Source: CAZKCK01 sp964552325 (lineage in GTDB: Bacteria > Bacteroidota > Bacteroidia > Bacteroidales > TTA-H9). Taken from it: a stretch of 15,371 nucleotides of DNA. Below are positions 7,382 through 14,189 of this stretch, piece after piece (the first letter of the stretch is position 1; each line of letters begins with the position of its first letter). The position numbers and the translations under genes were made by a program. A model generated the notes under the pieces. That model made no database searches. It saw only the letters and a list, made by a program, of their open reading frames with translations, and was not told the origin of the DNA. The DNA lies in the NCBI GenBank assembly GCA_964552325.1, contig CAZKHA010000072.1, positions 1-15,371 on the forward strand, read 5' to 3'.

Positions 7382-9427
7382 CTATTTCCAAAATCGTAGC
7401 AAAATTACTTCGGTGGCAAGGAATAACAATGCAAGAATTACAAAAACTTTCCACAATCTTTTACCATAGCTCAAATTATTTAACGCCGTGGAAACAGGCA
7501 AATCGTTGTCTTTTAACAAGAACACTTCTTCATAACCCATCTTATCGTTTAAAACTGTTAGGCTATCGGCAGGCCAGCAATACGGATCTGACTCCAACCG
7601 ATTCACGTTAAGCGATAAACCACCAATCTGTGTGTTTTGGTCAAAAACGCGATAATTTCCTGCATTTACAAACTCCCCACCTGTAACAACCTCATAAACA
7701 TTATTTTGCATTTGAACTTGTGGTATAATGTCTATTTTTGAAGATTCAAGCCTTACATGCAGTATTGCCTCCGAGGTACCTAATGTTATGTTTTGCTTAA
7801 AACGCGATTCCTTCCCCAGCGTACCGTATAGTTGGTTTTGTGGATGGCTCAACAAGGCCATATTAATAAAGGTTGGGATAAAAAGCTCGTTGTTTGCAAA
7901 GGTTGTATAAGTGCTTTCGATAGGCGATGCAAACAAGTAAACAAACCCTGTCTGTATCGGAAAAACAGTTAAAAAAGGATCGTCACCCTTAAGCATAATT
8001 AAATTCTGTGCGAGGCTGTTGCTTGGCAACTGAAAACGATAGTGAAAACTAACCACTGGGTAGTCGGCATTTTCGGGTATGCTTTCGAATGCCTCAAAAA
8101 ACAAAGGAGCTTCTGTCACCACCTTGTTTATTTTGGTTGAAGCGGTATCAGGCACAAACGTTATGGAAGTGCCGAGTTGTGCGAAAAGGCTTGAATAGTC
8201 GGGCAAGCTAATCTTTTCTGATGGAATTATGGCAATACTTTTGCCGGCATTGGCAGCCTTTACAAGTTCGGCAATCATTCCCTCACTGATATTGCTCAAG
8301 CCATTTACCACTAATAAGTCGTTTTGGTTAAATGCGCTATAATCCACATTTGTTGAATTCGCAACGCTTAAAACAAAGGCTGAATCAGATTGGAAAAGGC
8401 TTTGGATAGCAGTAGTGTTAACGGTTTCGTTTATAAGCAGCACAGGCAGTGTTTTGCGCACCTCATAACTAAAATACAGCTTGTTATCAAACACTATGGG
8501 TGCGTCTTCAATTTGTAAAACACCTTCTTGGAATCCAGTTTCAAGCGGGGTAAACCCCAAAGCTACTTCTTCGGTAGCCCCTGGACCTATACTTATACTG
8601 GCTTGACCTCGCTGTATATCATTAACCATCAATCGAACTGCAAGATTTTCTACCGTTTTGTCACCATAATTATGAAGCCGAACAGTTAACGTTGAATTTA
8701 TATCTACTTGCTGAATTGGCGATGCAAACCAGCATGAATCTACTGCAATATTGGTGCTTATTATGGCATCAAGGGGTATCATAATTATTGGATACGGAAT
8801 ACTGTCGAACTTTTGTTGTGCAAAGAAAGTGCTTCGCTGGAAATCGGAAACCAAAAAAACAGCCTTGTTGGTTGCATTGTACTTGCCTAAAAGATTTTGT
8901 TGATACCGAACTATTTCCGATAAAGGTCTGACCGAGGGACTTAATTTAACCTCACTCAAATAAACCCTAAACTGCTCTTTGGTAACAAAGTGTTGATGAC
9001 GGCCTTCTAAATCATTGGTTGTAAGCTGAAAAACATCGGTAGGCGCATAGGCCGTTAGCAAATCAATAACCTTTTCTTTTGCCATATCTATAAGCATACC
9101 CTTTTCTCCGGAAGCTTGCATGCTCATTGAATTATCAATATAAATACTGATGGCGTTTGTGGCACCGGGTTTAACACTGAGCTTACCTTTGGGTATATAA
9201 GGTTGAGCAAATGCGACAACCACACAAATAATGGCCAAAATGCGGGCAATAAGTATGATGATGCTACGAAGTCGCGATTGCTTCTGTGTTTGAACCTTAA
9301 TACTTTTTAAAAACCGAACATTGGTAAAATATGCCTTACGGTACCTGTGGAAATTAAACAGATGGATAAATATGGGAATGGCAATAGCCGATAAGCCCGT
9401 GAGAAACCAAGGATTAACAAATTCCAT
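7382..9427 (-). CDS. BatA/vWA-domain inner-membrane protein
   Basis: A 681-residue membrane protein with the Bacteroidota BatA-type N-terminus: two hydrophobic helices (about 6-24 and 56-75) joined by a basic segment. A von Willebrand A-like domain follows, with a MIDAS-type DxSxS motif (D98, S100, S102 in YIDNSMSM). A long, mostly beta-rich region continues to about 650. A last hydrophobic helix (about 659-676) ends in a short basic tail, so the bulk should face the periplasm. Function is unknown. BatA-like proteins in other genomes often sit with a MoxR ATPase and DUF58 protein; neither is here. Instead its neighbour upstream, 60 nt away, is a secreted DUF4159 protein, and it is followed by fprA. 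The lone ATG start fits the helix position. Confidence 0.87.
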   Translation of the reverse strand: MEFVNPWFLTGLSAIAIPIFIHLFNFHRYRKAYFTNVRFLKSIKVQTQKQSRLRSIIILIARILAIICVVVAFAQPYIPKGKLSVKPGATNAISIYIDNSMSMQASGEKGMLIDMAKEKVIDLLTAYAPTDVFQLTTNDLEGRHQHFVTKEQFRVYLSEVKLSPSVRPLSEIVRYQQNLLGKYNATNKAVFLVSDFQRSTFFAQQKFDSIPYPIIMIPLDAIISTNIAVDSCWFASPIQQVDINSTLTVRLHNYGDKTVENLAVRLMVNDIQRGQASISIGPGATEEVALGFTPLETGFQEGVLQIEDAPIVFDNKLYFSYEVRKTLPVLLINETVNTTAIQSLFQSDSAFVLSVANSTNVDYSAFNQNDLLVVNGLSNISEGMIAELVKAANAGKSIAIIPSEKISLPDYSSLFAQLGTSITFVPDTASTKINKVVTEAPLFFEAFESIPENADYPVVSFHYRFQLPSNSLAQNLIMLKGDDPFLTVFPIQTGFVYLFASPIESTYTTFANNELFIPTFINMALLSHPQNQLYGTLGKESRFKQNITLGTSEAILHVRLESSKIDIIPQVQMQNNVYEVVTGGEFVNAGNYRVFDQNTQIGGLSLNVNRLESDPYCWPADSLTVLNDKMGYEEVFLLKDNDLPVSTALNNLSYGKRLWKVFVILALLFLATEVILLRFWK

Positions 9428-9487
9428 AGTAATGGCAGGGGTTAGAGGAACAACTAAAGGTAATGATTAACATAAGGTATCAGCATC

Positions 9488-10156
9488 TTATTGCGTAAAA
9501 ACATATTGAATTATATTGGCCCCCATCTGTAGAGCTTTGGTTCGTGTGGCCTCACTATCGTTGTGCACCCTTTGGTCTTCCCAGCCATCGCCTAAATCGG
9601 ATTCATAGGTGTATAAAATCGCAAGGCGGTCATCAACGTAAATGCCAAAAGCTTTGGCAGGCTTGTTGTCGTGCACATGTATTTTGGGGATCCCATTTGG
9701 GAACATAAACTTTTGATTGAAAACTGGATGGTTGACAGGCAATTCTACCAAATCTGCATCACTAAACAACTTTTTAAGTTCGCGGCGCACATATACATCC
9801 ATTCCATAGTTATCGTCAATATGCAAGAAACCTCCCGCTGACAGGTACTTGCGCAAGTTGTCGCATTCTTGTTCAGAAAACACCACATTCCCGTGGCCAG
9901 TCATGTGCGTGAAAGGATAATTAAATATCGAAGGGTCGCCAGGTTCAACAGTGGCAGGTTCAGCATCTAGATTTGTACCAAGCGATGAATTACAAAAAGC
10001 TATTAGATTAGGCAAGGAAGTTGGATTGGCATACCAATCACCTCCACCTGAGTACTTTAACAAAGCAAGTTTCATTTTCTCTTGGGCATAGGCAGTAAAC
10101 TGCGAGCTAAATAGCATAAGCGCCAAAAAAAATATTTTTAGGTGGTAACTCTTCAT
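9488..10156 (-). CDS. Secreted DUF4159 family protein
   Basis: A 222-residue protein with a clear signal peptide (1-24, hydrophobic core FFLALMLF, ending AYAQ) and a DUF4159 body of unknown function. Recognisable pieces are LLKYSGGGDWYANP (33-46), the central GHGNVVFSE, the Gly-rich GGFLHIDDNYG, and DDRLAILYTYESDLGDGWED near the C-terminus. The domain has been compared to a class I glutamine amidotransferase-like fold, but I see no cysteine nucleophile in the expected setting, so it is more likely a binding or structural protein than an amidotransferase. Its ATG lies 2 nt after the rsmE stop, implying coupled translation. The BatA-type gene follows, and the two probably act together at the envelope, which is inference from context only. 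Confidence 0.9.
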   Translation of the reverse strand: MKSYHLKIFFLALMLFSSQFTAYAQEKMKLALLKYSGGGDWYANPTSLPNLIAFCNSSLGTNLDAEPATVEPGDPSIFNYPFTHMTGHGNVVFSEQECDNLRKYLSAGGFLHIDDNYGMDVYVRRELKKLFSDADLVELPVNHPVFNQKFMFPNGIPKIHVHDNKPAKAFGIYVDDRLAILYTYESDLGDGWEDQRVHNDSEATRTKALQMGANIIQYVFTQ

Positions 10157-10158
10157 TT

Positions 10159-10884
10159 TTATAACAAGCTGTTTTTTAAGTTAAACATAAAAGCTGCAGA
10201 TAAAGCAGCAGTTTCGGTTCTAAAACGGGTAGAGCCAAGGCTTACAGGAACAAACCCATTTTCTATCGCCATGTTAATTTCTGTTGGGCTAAAATCACCT
10301 TCGGGGCCAATTAATATCAAGCAATTGGAAGCCAAAGGCAGCAGTTCAAAAAACTGCACCTCGGTACTGGTATCGCACCAAGCAATATACTTAGCACCTT
10401 CAAAAGGCATCGAAACAAGTTGTTTAAAACTTATAACATCTGCAACTATTGGCAATTGAAATCGCAACGACTGCTTCATAGCAGCTACAGCAATCCGTTT
10501 GAGGCGTTCAACATTCAAACGGGTACGTTCAGAATGTTCACATTCAATAAGCTGAAAGCTTGCCAAACCAATTTCTGTGGCTTTCTCAACAAGCCACTCC
10601 ATGCGGTCGGGGTTTTTGGTTGGGGCTACCGCCAAAAACAAGGCAGGGTTATGAGATAGCGCGGCACTTTCGCATGACAACACCTTTAATTCCACGTTAC
10701 CTAATAAATCATTGACCATAACCGACTCATACCTATTGCCTTTACCATCGGTAAGGTAAACCTTATGGCCGTTCTTCATGCGCATCACCTTTACAGCATG
10801 TTTGGCTTCATCGCCAACTAACCTAACCAAGGGTGCTGCCGAAACGGCCTCCGGTGTAAGTTCTGGGAAATAATAGAGGTTCAT
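10159..10884 (-). CDS. rsmE: 16S rRNA (uracil-1498-N3)-methyltransferase RsmE
   Basis: A SPOUT-class enzyme that methylates N3 of U1498 in 16S rRNA near the ribosomal decoding site, using S-adenosylmethionine. The 241-residue length is typical. An N-terminal PUA-like part (1-70) carries KHAVKVMR (28-35). The trefoil-knot domain has KATEIG (101-106), AAMKQSLR (134-141), the glycine-rich LIGPEGDFSPTE (191-202) and the signature LGSTRFRTETAA (216-227), which forms the cofactor pocket. The start codon overlaps the stop of the HAD gene by four bases (ATGA, 10881-10884), and DUF4159 starts 2 nt after its stop, so it sits in the middle of a tightly packed operon. Confidence 0.96.
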   Translation of the reverse strand: MNLYYFPELTPEAVSAAPLVRLVGDEAKHAVKVMRMKNGHKVYLTDGKGNRYESVMVNDLLGNVELKVLSCESAALSHNPALFLAVAPTKNPDRMEWLVEKATEIGLASFQLIECEHSERTRLNVERLKRIAVAAMKQSLRFQLPIVADVISFKQLVSMPFEGAKYIAWCDTSTEVQFFELLPLASNCLILIGPEGDFSPTEINMAIENGFVPVSLGSTRFRTETAALSAAFMFNLKNSLL

Positions 10885-11597
10885 GGTCTAGGGCTGGTTA
10901 AAATGTTCGCGAGCTGGCTTAAACAATCAATTGTATAAGTAGCCTCAATTCCACTTGGATTTTGAAGGGGATTGTAAAAAACAGTATCCATTCCAGCTGT
11001 TGAACCTCCCACAATGTCAATGGCATAATCATCGCCAATCATCAAACTCTCCGAGGCTTCAGCGCCCGTTTTTTCAAATGCGTATTCAAAAATCGCCTTA
11101 CAGGGTTTAAGGCAACCAACTTCTTCCGAAGTTATCATATGCTGAATATAGTCCCGTATTTTAGAAAGGCTAATTTTGGTTTCCTGAACTTCAATAAAGC
11201 CATTGGTAATCAAATGAAGCTGATAAGTAGTACTAAGTTGAGCCAAGGTTTCTAAAGCAAATGGCAACAACTTGGTTTTGGTAGGACTACGATTTACATA
11301 AGCCACCGAAAATTCTTCGGCAAGGCCTGGAACAGCTATTCCAAACTTGGCCAGGGTAAGACTAAAACGTTGAACCGAAAGAACCTCTTTGGCAAGCTTG
11401 CCTTGTCGATACTCATCCCATAAACCATTGTTTATCTGAATATAAGCTTGATGAAAGGCTTCAAAGTCCAATTCATTGCCATTTCCAAGCTGGTATTCAT
11501 AAAACAAATCGGAAAGTGTTTCTTCTGAGTTTCGGGCAAAATCCCAAAGGGTTCCGTCCAAGTCGAAAAAAAGATGCTTATAGTTCTTTTTCATCAT
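10881..11597 (-). CDS. HAD hydrolase, YjjG/YfnB-type pyrimidine nucleotidase
   Basis: A haloacid dehalogenase superfamily phosphatase of 238 residues, best matching the YjjG/YfnB subgroup, which dephosphorylates non-canonical pyrimidine monophosphates. All four HAD motifs are visible: DxD with D12 and D14 in FFDLDGTLWD, T131 in LITNGF, K164 in CLKP, and D189, D190 and D194 in MIGDDYAIDI. The helical cap (about 20-105), including EEYRQGK-like wording near residue 62, is of the C1 type. It heads the presumed operon; an ATG one codon downstream is an equally good start. The subgroup call rests on overall wording and cap type, and substrate specificity could differ. Confidence 0.86.
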   Translation of the reverse strand: MMKKNYKHLFFDLDGTLWDFARNSEETLSDLFYEYQLGNGNELDFEAFHQAYIQINNGLWDEYRQGKLAKEVLSVQRFSLTLAKFGIAVPGLAEEFSVAYVNRSPTKTKLLPFALETLAQLSTTYQLHLITNGFIEVQETKISLSKIRDYIQHMITSEEVGCLKPCKAIFEYAFEKTGAEASESLMIGDDYAIDIVGGSTAGMDTVFYNPLQNPSGIEATYTIDCLSQLANILTSPRP

Positions 11598-11677
11598 GCA
11601 ATTGCAGCGTTATTCACTGTACAAGAGATATTCAACTTAAAGTAAAGGTAATCAGCCTGAAGTTGTCCGCTGGTTTG

Positions 11678-11685
11678 CAAAATTA
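11678..11685 (-). promoter_or_regulatory. -7 element at the head of the long operon
   Basis: The minus strand reads TAATTTTG, an exact match to TAnnTTTG. No TTG lies 17-23 nt upstream; the position is instead occupied by GTAAAAC, one arm of the inverted repeat at 11703-11727. Transcription would start near 11670, about 70 nt before the HAD gene. It is the only plausible promoter I find for the six-gene minus-strand run. Confidence 0.45.
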
Positions 11686-11702
11686 CAGAAAATAACCCTA
11701 CT

Positions 11703-11727
11703 GTTTTACTAGAATCTTTCGTAAAAC
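11703..11727. repeat. Inverted repeat, possible operator or weak terminator
   Basis: GTTTTAC (11703-11709) and GTAAAAC (11721-11727) form a perfect 7-bp inverted repeat with an 11-nt loop. It lies just past the stop of the permease gene and over the -33 position of the next minus-strand promoter. It could be a weak terminator for the permease (no U-tail follows) or a protein-binding site. Confidence 0.35.
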
Positions 11728-11732
11728 GTCCA

Positions 11733-12788
11733 TTAATGGTAGAGCAAACCAGTTACATCGGCTAAATATGTAAGCAATAATGCCAAGGCAAAAGCAAATA
11801 ATGGAGCAACTAACCAAACCAACCAAAATTTACGTACTGTGCTGTTTTTAAAAATATTACCCCAGCCAAATTTTGAAACCCCAATAGCCATAAATGCCAA
11901 ACTATTCAACTGAACCAACGATGTTGGAATACCCTTGGTTAGCGAAGCACCTAATAACAACGAGGCCGTAATCACCGAGATAATACTCGCTTCTAAAGGC
12001 CCTACTTTTACAATATCCTGACCGGTTGATTTTAGGACTTTATACCCAAAAATAGAACTACCAATGCCAAACAAAGGGGCAATCATCAAAGTAGCAATTA
12101 CCATCACCAGCACAAACTTTCCATGATCGTTAGGATCGATATGCAATTCTTTGATAACCATCGAAATCAAAGGCCCAGTAGCATTTGCAACATTATTTGA
12201 GCCAATCGAAAACGCAACATAACAAGCCGAACCGATTAAAAACAACCTTGTAAATGAATATCTTGGCAATCGCTGGAATTGCGTTTCAGCTTTCTTTTGA
12301 AAATATCGCTTAAGCACTTTTGCCGCTATCAACGTTAAGACAAAAGCTACTATTGGCAAAAGAAACCAAATTGGTATAATCTCGAAAAACAGTTTGTGCG
12401 TGTTCAGGCTTTCTAAATAAATGGCCGGCCCGCACAAGGCCAAAACTGTTGACTGGCTCGTGCTTTGTGGAACACCAATTAAATTAGCAAACAACAACGA
12501 TAAAGATACTGATAGCAAAATAATTGTGGTGACGGTAAGTGTCATTTTAGAACCATCCAACAATCCCTTGCCTAACGTAAGAACTACCTTTTCACCCGCT
12601 ATAATAGCACCCAAAAAAACAAACATCCCAAATAATCCGGGTATGGCCATCTTCTTGATAATGTTGGTGCCATATGCAGCCGAAAAAGATGGCGCTGTAC
12701 CGCTACCACCCATGTTTAGGGCCAAGAACATAGCAACTAATAAGGGTATCAGAATGGGTATAATCATACGTTGGGCAAACCTAAGCAT
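11733..12788 (-). CDS. PiT-superfamily inorganic anion permease
   Basis: An inner-membrane transporter of 351 residues with about ten hydrophobic helices and two inverted halves, as in the PiT (phosphate) family. The second half has the family motif GSNNVANATG (206-215 counted from the GTG start). The first half has GGSGTAPSFSAAYG instead of the usual GxNDAANxxG. PxST-like loops follow in each half (GVPQSTSQST; GIPTSLVQL). This wording and length remind me of Bacillus CysP, a PiT-family sulfate permease, so sulfate is as likely as phosphate. No PhoU/DUF47, pst or cys gene lies next to it. ATG 12788 is preferred; an in-frame GTG at 12818 would add ten residues and is possible because the frame is open to 12824. 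Confidence 0.86.
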   Translation of the reverse strand: MLRFAQRMIIPILIPLLVAMFLALNMGGSGTAPSFSAAYGTNIIKKMAIPGLFGMFVFLGAIIAGEKVVLTLGKGLLDGSKMTLTVTTIILLSVSLSLLFANLIGVPQSTSQSTVLALCGPAIYLESLNTHKLFFEIIPIWFLLPIVAFVLTLIAAKVLKRYFQKKAETQFQRLPRYSFTRLFLIGSACYVAFSIGSNNVANATGPLISMVIKELHIDPNDHGKFVLVMVIATLMIAPLFGIGSSIFGYKVLKSTGQDIVKVGPLEASIISVITASLLLGASLTKGIPTSLVQLNSLAFMAIGVSKFGWGNIFKNSTVRKFWLVWLVAPLFAFALALLLTYLADVTGLLYH

Positions 12789-12883
12789 TTTTTTCCAAAC
12801 TACCTCGTTTAGTAGCACGAAGCCCTAACCAACAAACGCAGCACATTGAATATCAATACGTAAAAAAATATTTTCAAAATCCC

Positions 12884-12914
12884 TTGACAAAAGACTATTA
12901 TTGTAGTAATATTG
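12884..12914 (+). promoter_or_regulatory. Promoter of the SPFH/RHH pair
   Basis: TTG (12884-12886), a 20-nt spacer and TAATATTG (12907-12914) match the Bacteroidota pattern with one deviation. The same DNA also reads TTGACA, 17 nt, TAATAT, an almost perfect enterobacterial sigma-70 promoter. Transcription would start near 12920, about 20 nt before ATG 12940. An imperfect palindrome, TATTA (12896-12900) and TAATA (12907-12911), overlaps the -7 element and could be an operator. Confidence 0.7.
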
Positions 12915-12939
12915 CAACATCATTTTAATATCATTATAA

Positions 12940-13809
12940 ATGGAAACCGAAAAATTTATCAAACCTTTGTCCGGGTACTTAGGACTATTTGTTGGCTTAG
13001 TATGCTTAGGCGGAGGCATTGCGTTAATTGCATCAGGCGCTCCTGATCCTTGGTTTATTATTCCAGGTATTATATTATTGATTCTTATGGGCTTCATAAT
13101 GGGAGGCATAATGATTGTGAACCCAAACGAATCGAGTGTGTTGGTACTTTTTGGCGATTATGTAGGCACCGTGATGGATAATGGGTTTTATTGGATCAAC
13201 CCCTTTTACACCCGCAAAAAACTATCGCTACGCGCCAAAAACCTTAATGGAGAACCCATAAAAGTAAACGACAAAATTGGAAACCCAATTATCATCGGGA
13301 TTGTGTTGGTATGGCGGGTTAAAAACACATTTAAAGCTGCTTTTGAGGTTGACGACTACACACATTTTGTTGAAATACAAAGCGAAGCAGCCATTCGCAA
13401 ACTGGCAGGACATTACCCTTACGATAATTTTGATGACGAGCAAGTAGAAATAACCCTTCGCTCGGGCGGTGAAGAAGTAAACCAAGTATTAGAGGTGGAA
13501 CTAACCGAACGCCTATCTATTGCAGGTATCGAGGTAATTGAAGCCAGGATAAGTTACTTGGCGTATGCTTCCGAAATTGCCGGCGCTATGCTTCAACGCC
13601 AACAAGCCACTGCAGTAGTTGCAGCCCGTCAAAAAATTGTTGAAGGCGCAGTTGGCATGGTTGAAATGGCATTGGACATGCTATCGAAACGTAAAATTGT
13701 TGACCTTGACGACGAACGTAAGGCAGCCATGGTGAGCAACCTAATGGTAGTCCTAACCTCCGACAAATCAGTATCACCCGTTGTTAATACAGGAACCCTA
13801 CACCAATAG
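12940..13809 (+). CDS. SPFH/band-7 domain membrane protein
   Basis: A 289-residue stomatin/prohibitin-like protein. Two hydrophobic helices (about 12-32 and 39-59) anchor it at the inner membrane, followed by the SPFH domain (about 60-215), which opens with VNPNESSVLVLFGDYVGTV. A helical segment rich in A, E and R (210-250) contains MLQRQQATAVVAARQKIVEGAVGM split over two stretches. The C-terminus carries MVSNLMVVLTSDKS and ends VVNTGTLHQ, a tail I recall as strongly conserved in this SPFH subgroup across phyla. Such proteins form membrane rings or microdomains, but this subgroup has no established role. Unlike floA or hflKC loci there is no NfeD or protease gene; the only partner is the small ribbon-helix-helix gene 4 nt downstream. 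Confidence 0.92.
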   Translation: METEKFIKPLSGYLGLFVGLVCLGGGIALIASGAPDPWFIIPGIILLILMGFIMGGIMIVNPNESSVLVLFGDYVGTVMDNGFYWINPFYTRKKLSLRAKNLNGEPIKVNDKIGNPIIIGIVLVWRVKNTFKAAFEVDDYTHFVEIQSEAAIRKLAGHYPYDNFDDEQVEITLRSGGEEVNQVLEVELTERLSIAGIEVIEARISYLAYASEIAGAMLQRQQATAVVAARQKIVEGAVGMVEMALDMLSKRKIVDLDDERKAAMVSNLMVVLTSDKSVSPVVNTGTLHQ

Positions 13810-13813
13810 AACC

Positions 13814-13996
13814 GTGGCAACCAAGAAAGTATTTGCATTACGGCTTGATCCTGAAGTTTTGGGAGCTGTTGAAAAATGGGCTGCCGACGAATTCCGAAGC
13901 GTAAACGGCCAATTGGAATGGATCATCTCAAAAGCGCTAAAAGATGCCGGACGCCAAAAAAAGGCTAAAATCACACCCGATAATGGAGAACACTAA
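13814..13996 (+). CDS. Small Arc-like ribbon-helix-helix protein
   Basis: A 60-residue basic protein. KKVFALRLDPEVL (4-16) looks like the DNA-contacting beta-strand of a ribbon-helix-helix fold. Two helices follow: LGAVEKWAADEF, then SVNGQLEWIISKAL. The FRSVNGQLEWI phrase is typical of Arc-family proteins. I prefer the GTG at 13814, which lies 4 nt after the SPFH stop and begins the protein just before the strand; an in-frame ATG at 13781 would overlap the SPFH gene and add an unrelated leader. It could be a DNA-binding regulator of its own operon, or a fold used for protein contact beside the SPFH partner. There is no toxin gene next to it, so a toxin-antitoxin role is not supported. Confidence 0.78.
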   Translation: MATKKVFALRLDPEVLGAVEKWAADEFRSVNGQLEWIISKALKDAGRQKKAKITPDNGEH

Positions 13997-14066
13997 GCGT
14001 GGCTAATACTTTTGCATTGGCTTTACAAAAACTGACCCTTTCAAAATAAAACCAACTCACCAATTC

Positions 14067-14099
14067 AAGCCCAACTACTTAGCCAAAATAGTTGGGCTT
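14067..14099. terminator. Perfect 11-bp hairpin, terminator of the SPFH/RHH operon
   Basis: AAGCCCAACTA (14067-14077) and TAGTTGGGCTT (14089-14099) are perfect inverted repeats around an 11-nt loop. The plus strand continues ACCTTTT, a modest T-tract; the AA/TT ends make it partly bidirectional. It lies 70 nt past the ribbon-helix-helix stop and before the next promoter. Confidence 0.75.
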
Positions 14100-14139
14100 A
14101 CCTTTTCGTATCTTTTCAAGCACCATCCACCAACAAAGT

Positions 14140-14169
14140 TTGGGCAAGCATAGCTTTTACGTATCTTCG
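14140..14169 (+). promoter_or_regulatory. Promoter of the RNA methyltransferase gene
   Basis: TTG (14140-14142), a 19-nt spacer and TATCTTCG (14162-14169) give a Bacteroidota-type promoter with one deviation, the same TTCG variant as before rpe. Transcription would start near 14175, leaving a leader of about 15 nt before the TTG start codon at 14190. Confidence 0.6.
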
Positions 14170-14189
14170 CAGCCAAATACCCACCCATT

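Noticed and set aside
12825..13109. 94-codon minus-strand frame overlapping the SPFH start
   Set aside because: It is low-complexity, rich in P, I and N, and lies opposite the well-supported SPFH gene and its promoter.
13814..13996. Antitoxin of a toxin-antitoxin pair
   Set aside because: The fold fits, but its only partner is a 289-residue SPFH membrane protein, and no toxin-like small gene is adjacent.
14007..14014. TACTTTTG on the plus strand, an exact -7 match
   Set aside because: No TTG lies at the -33 distance and it would drive only an 80-nt piece ending in the operon terminator; probably chance or the operon's 3' end.
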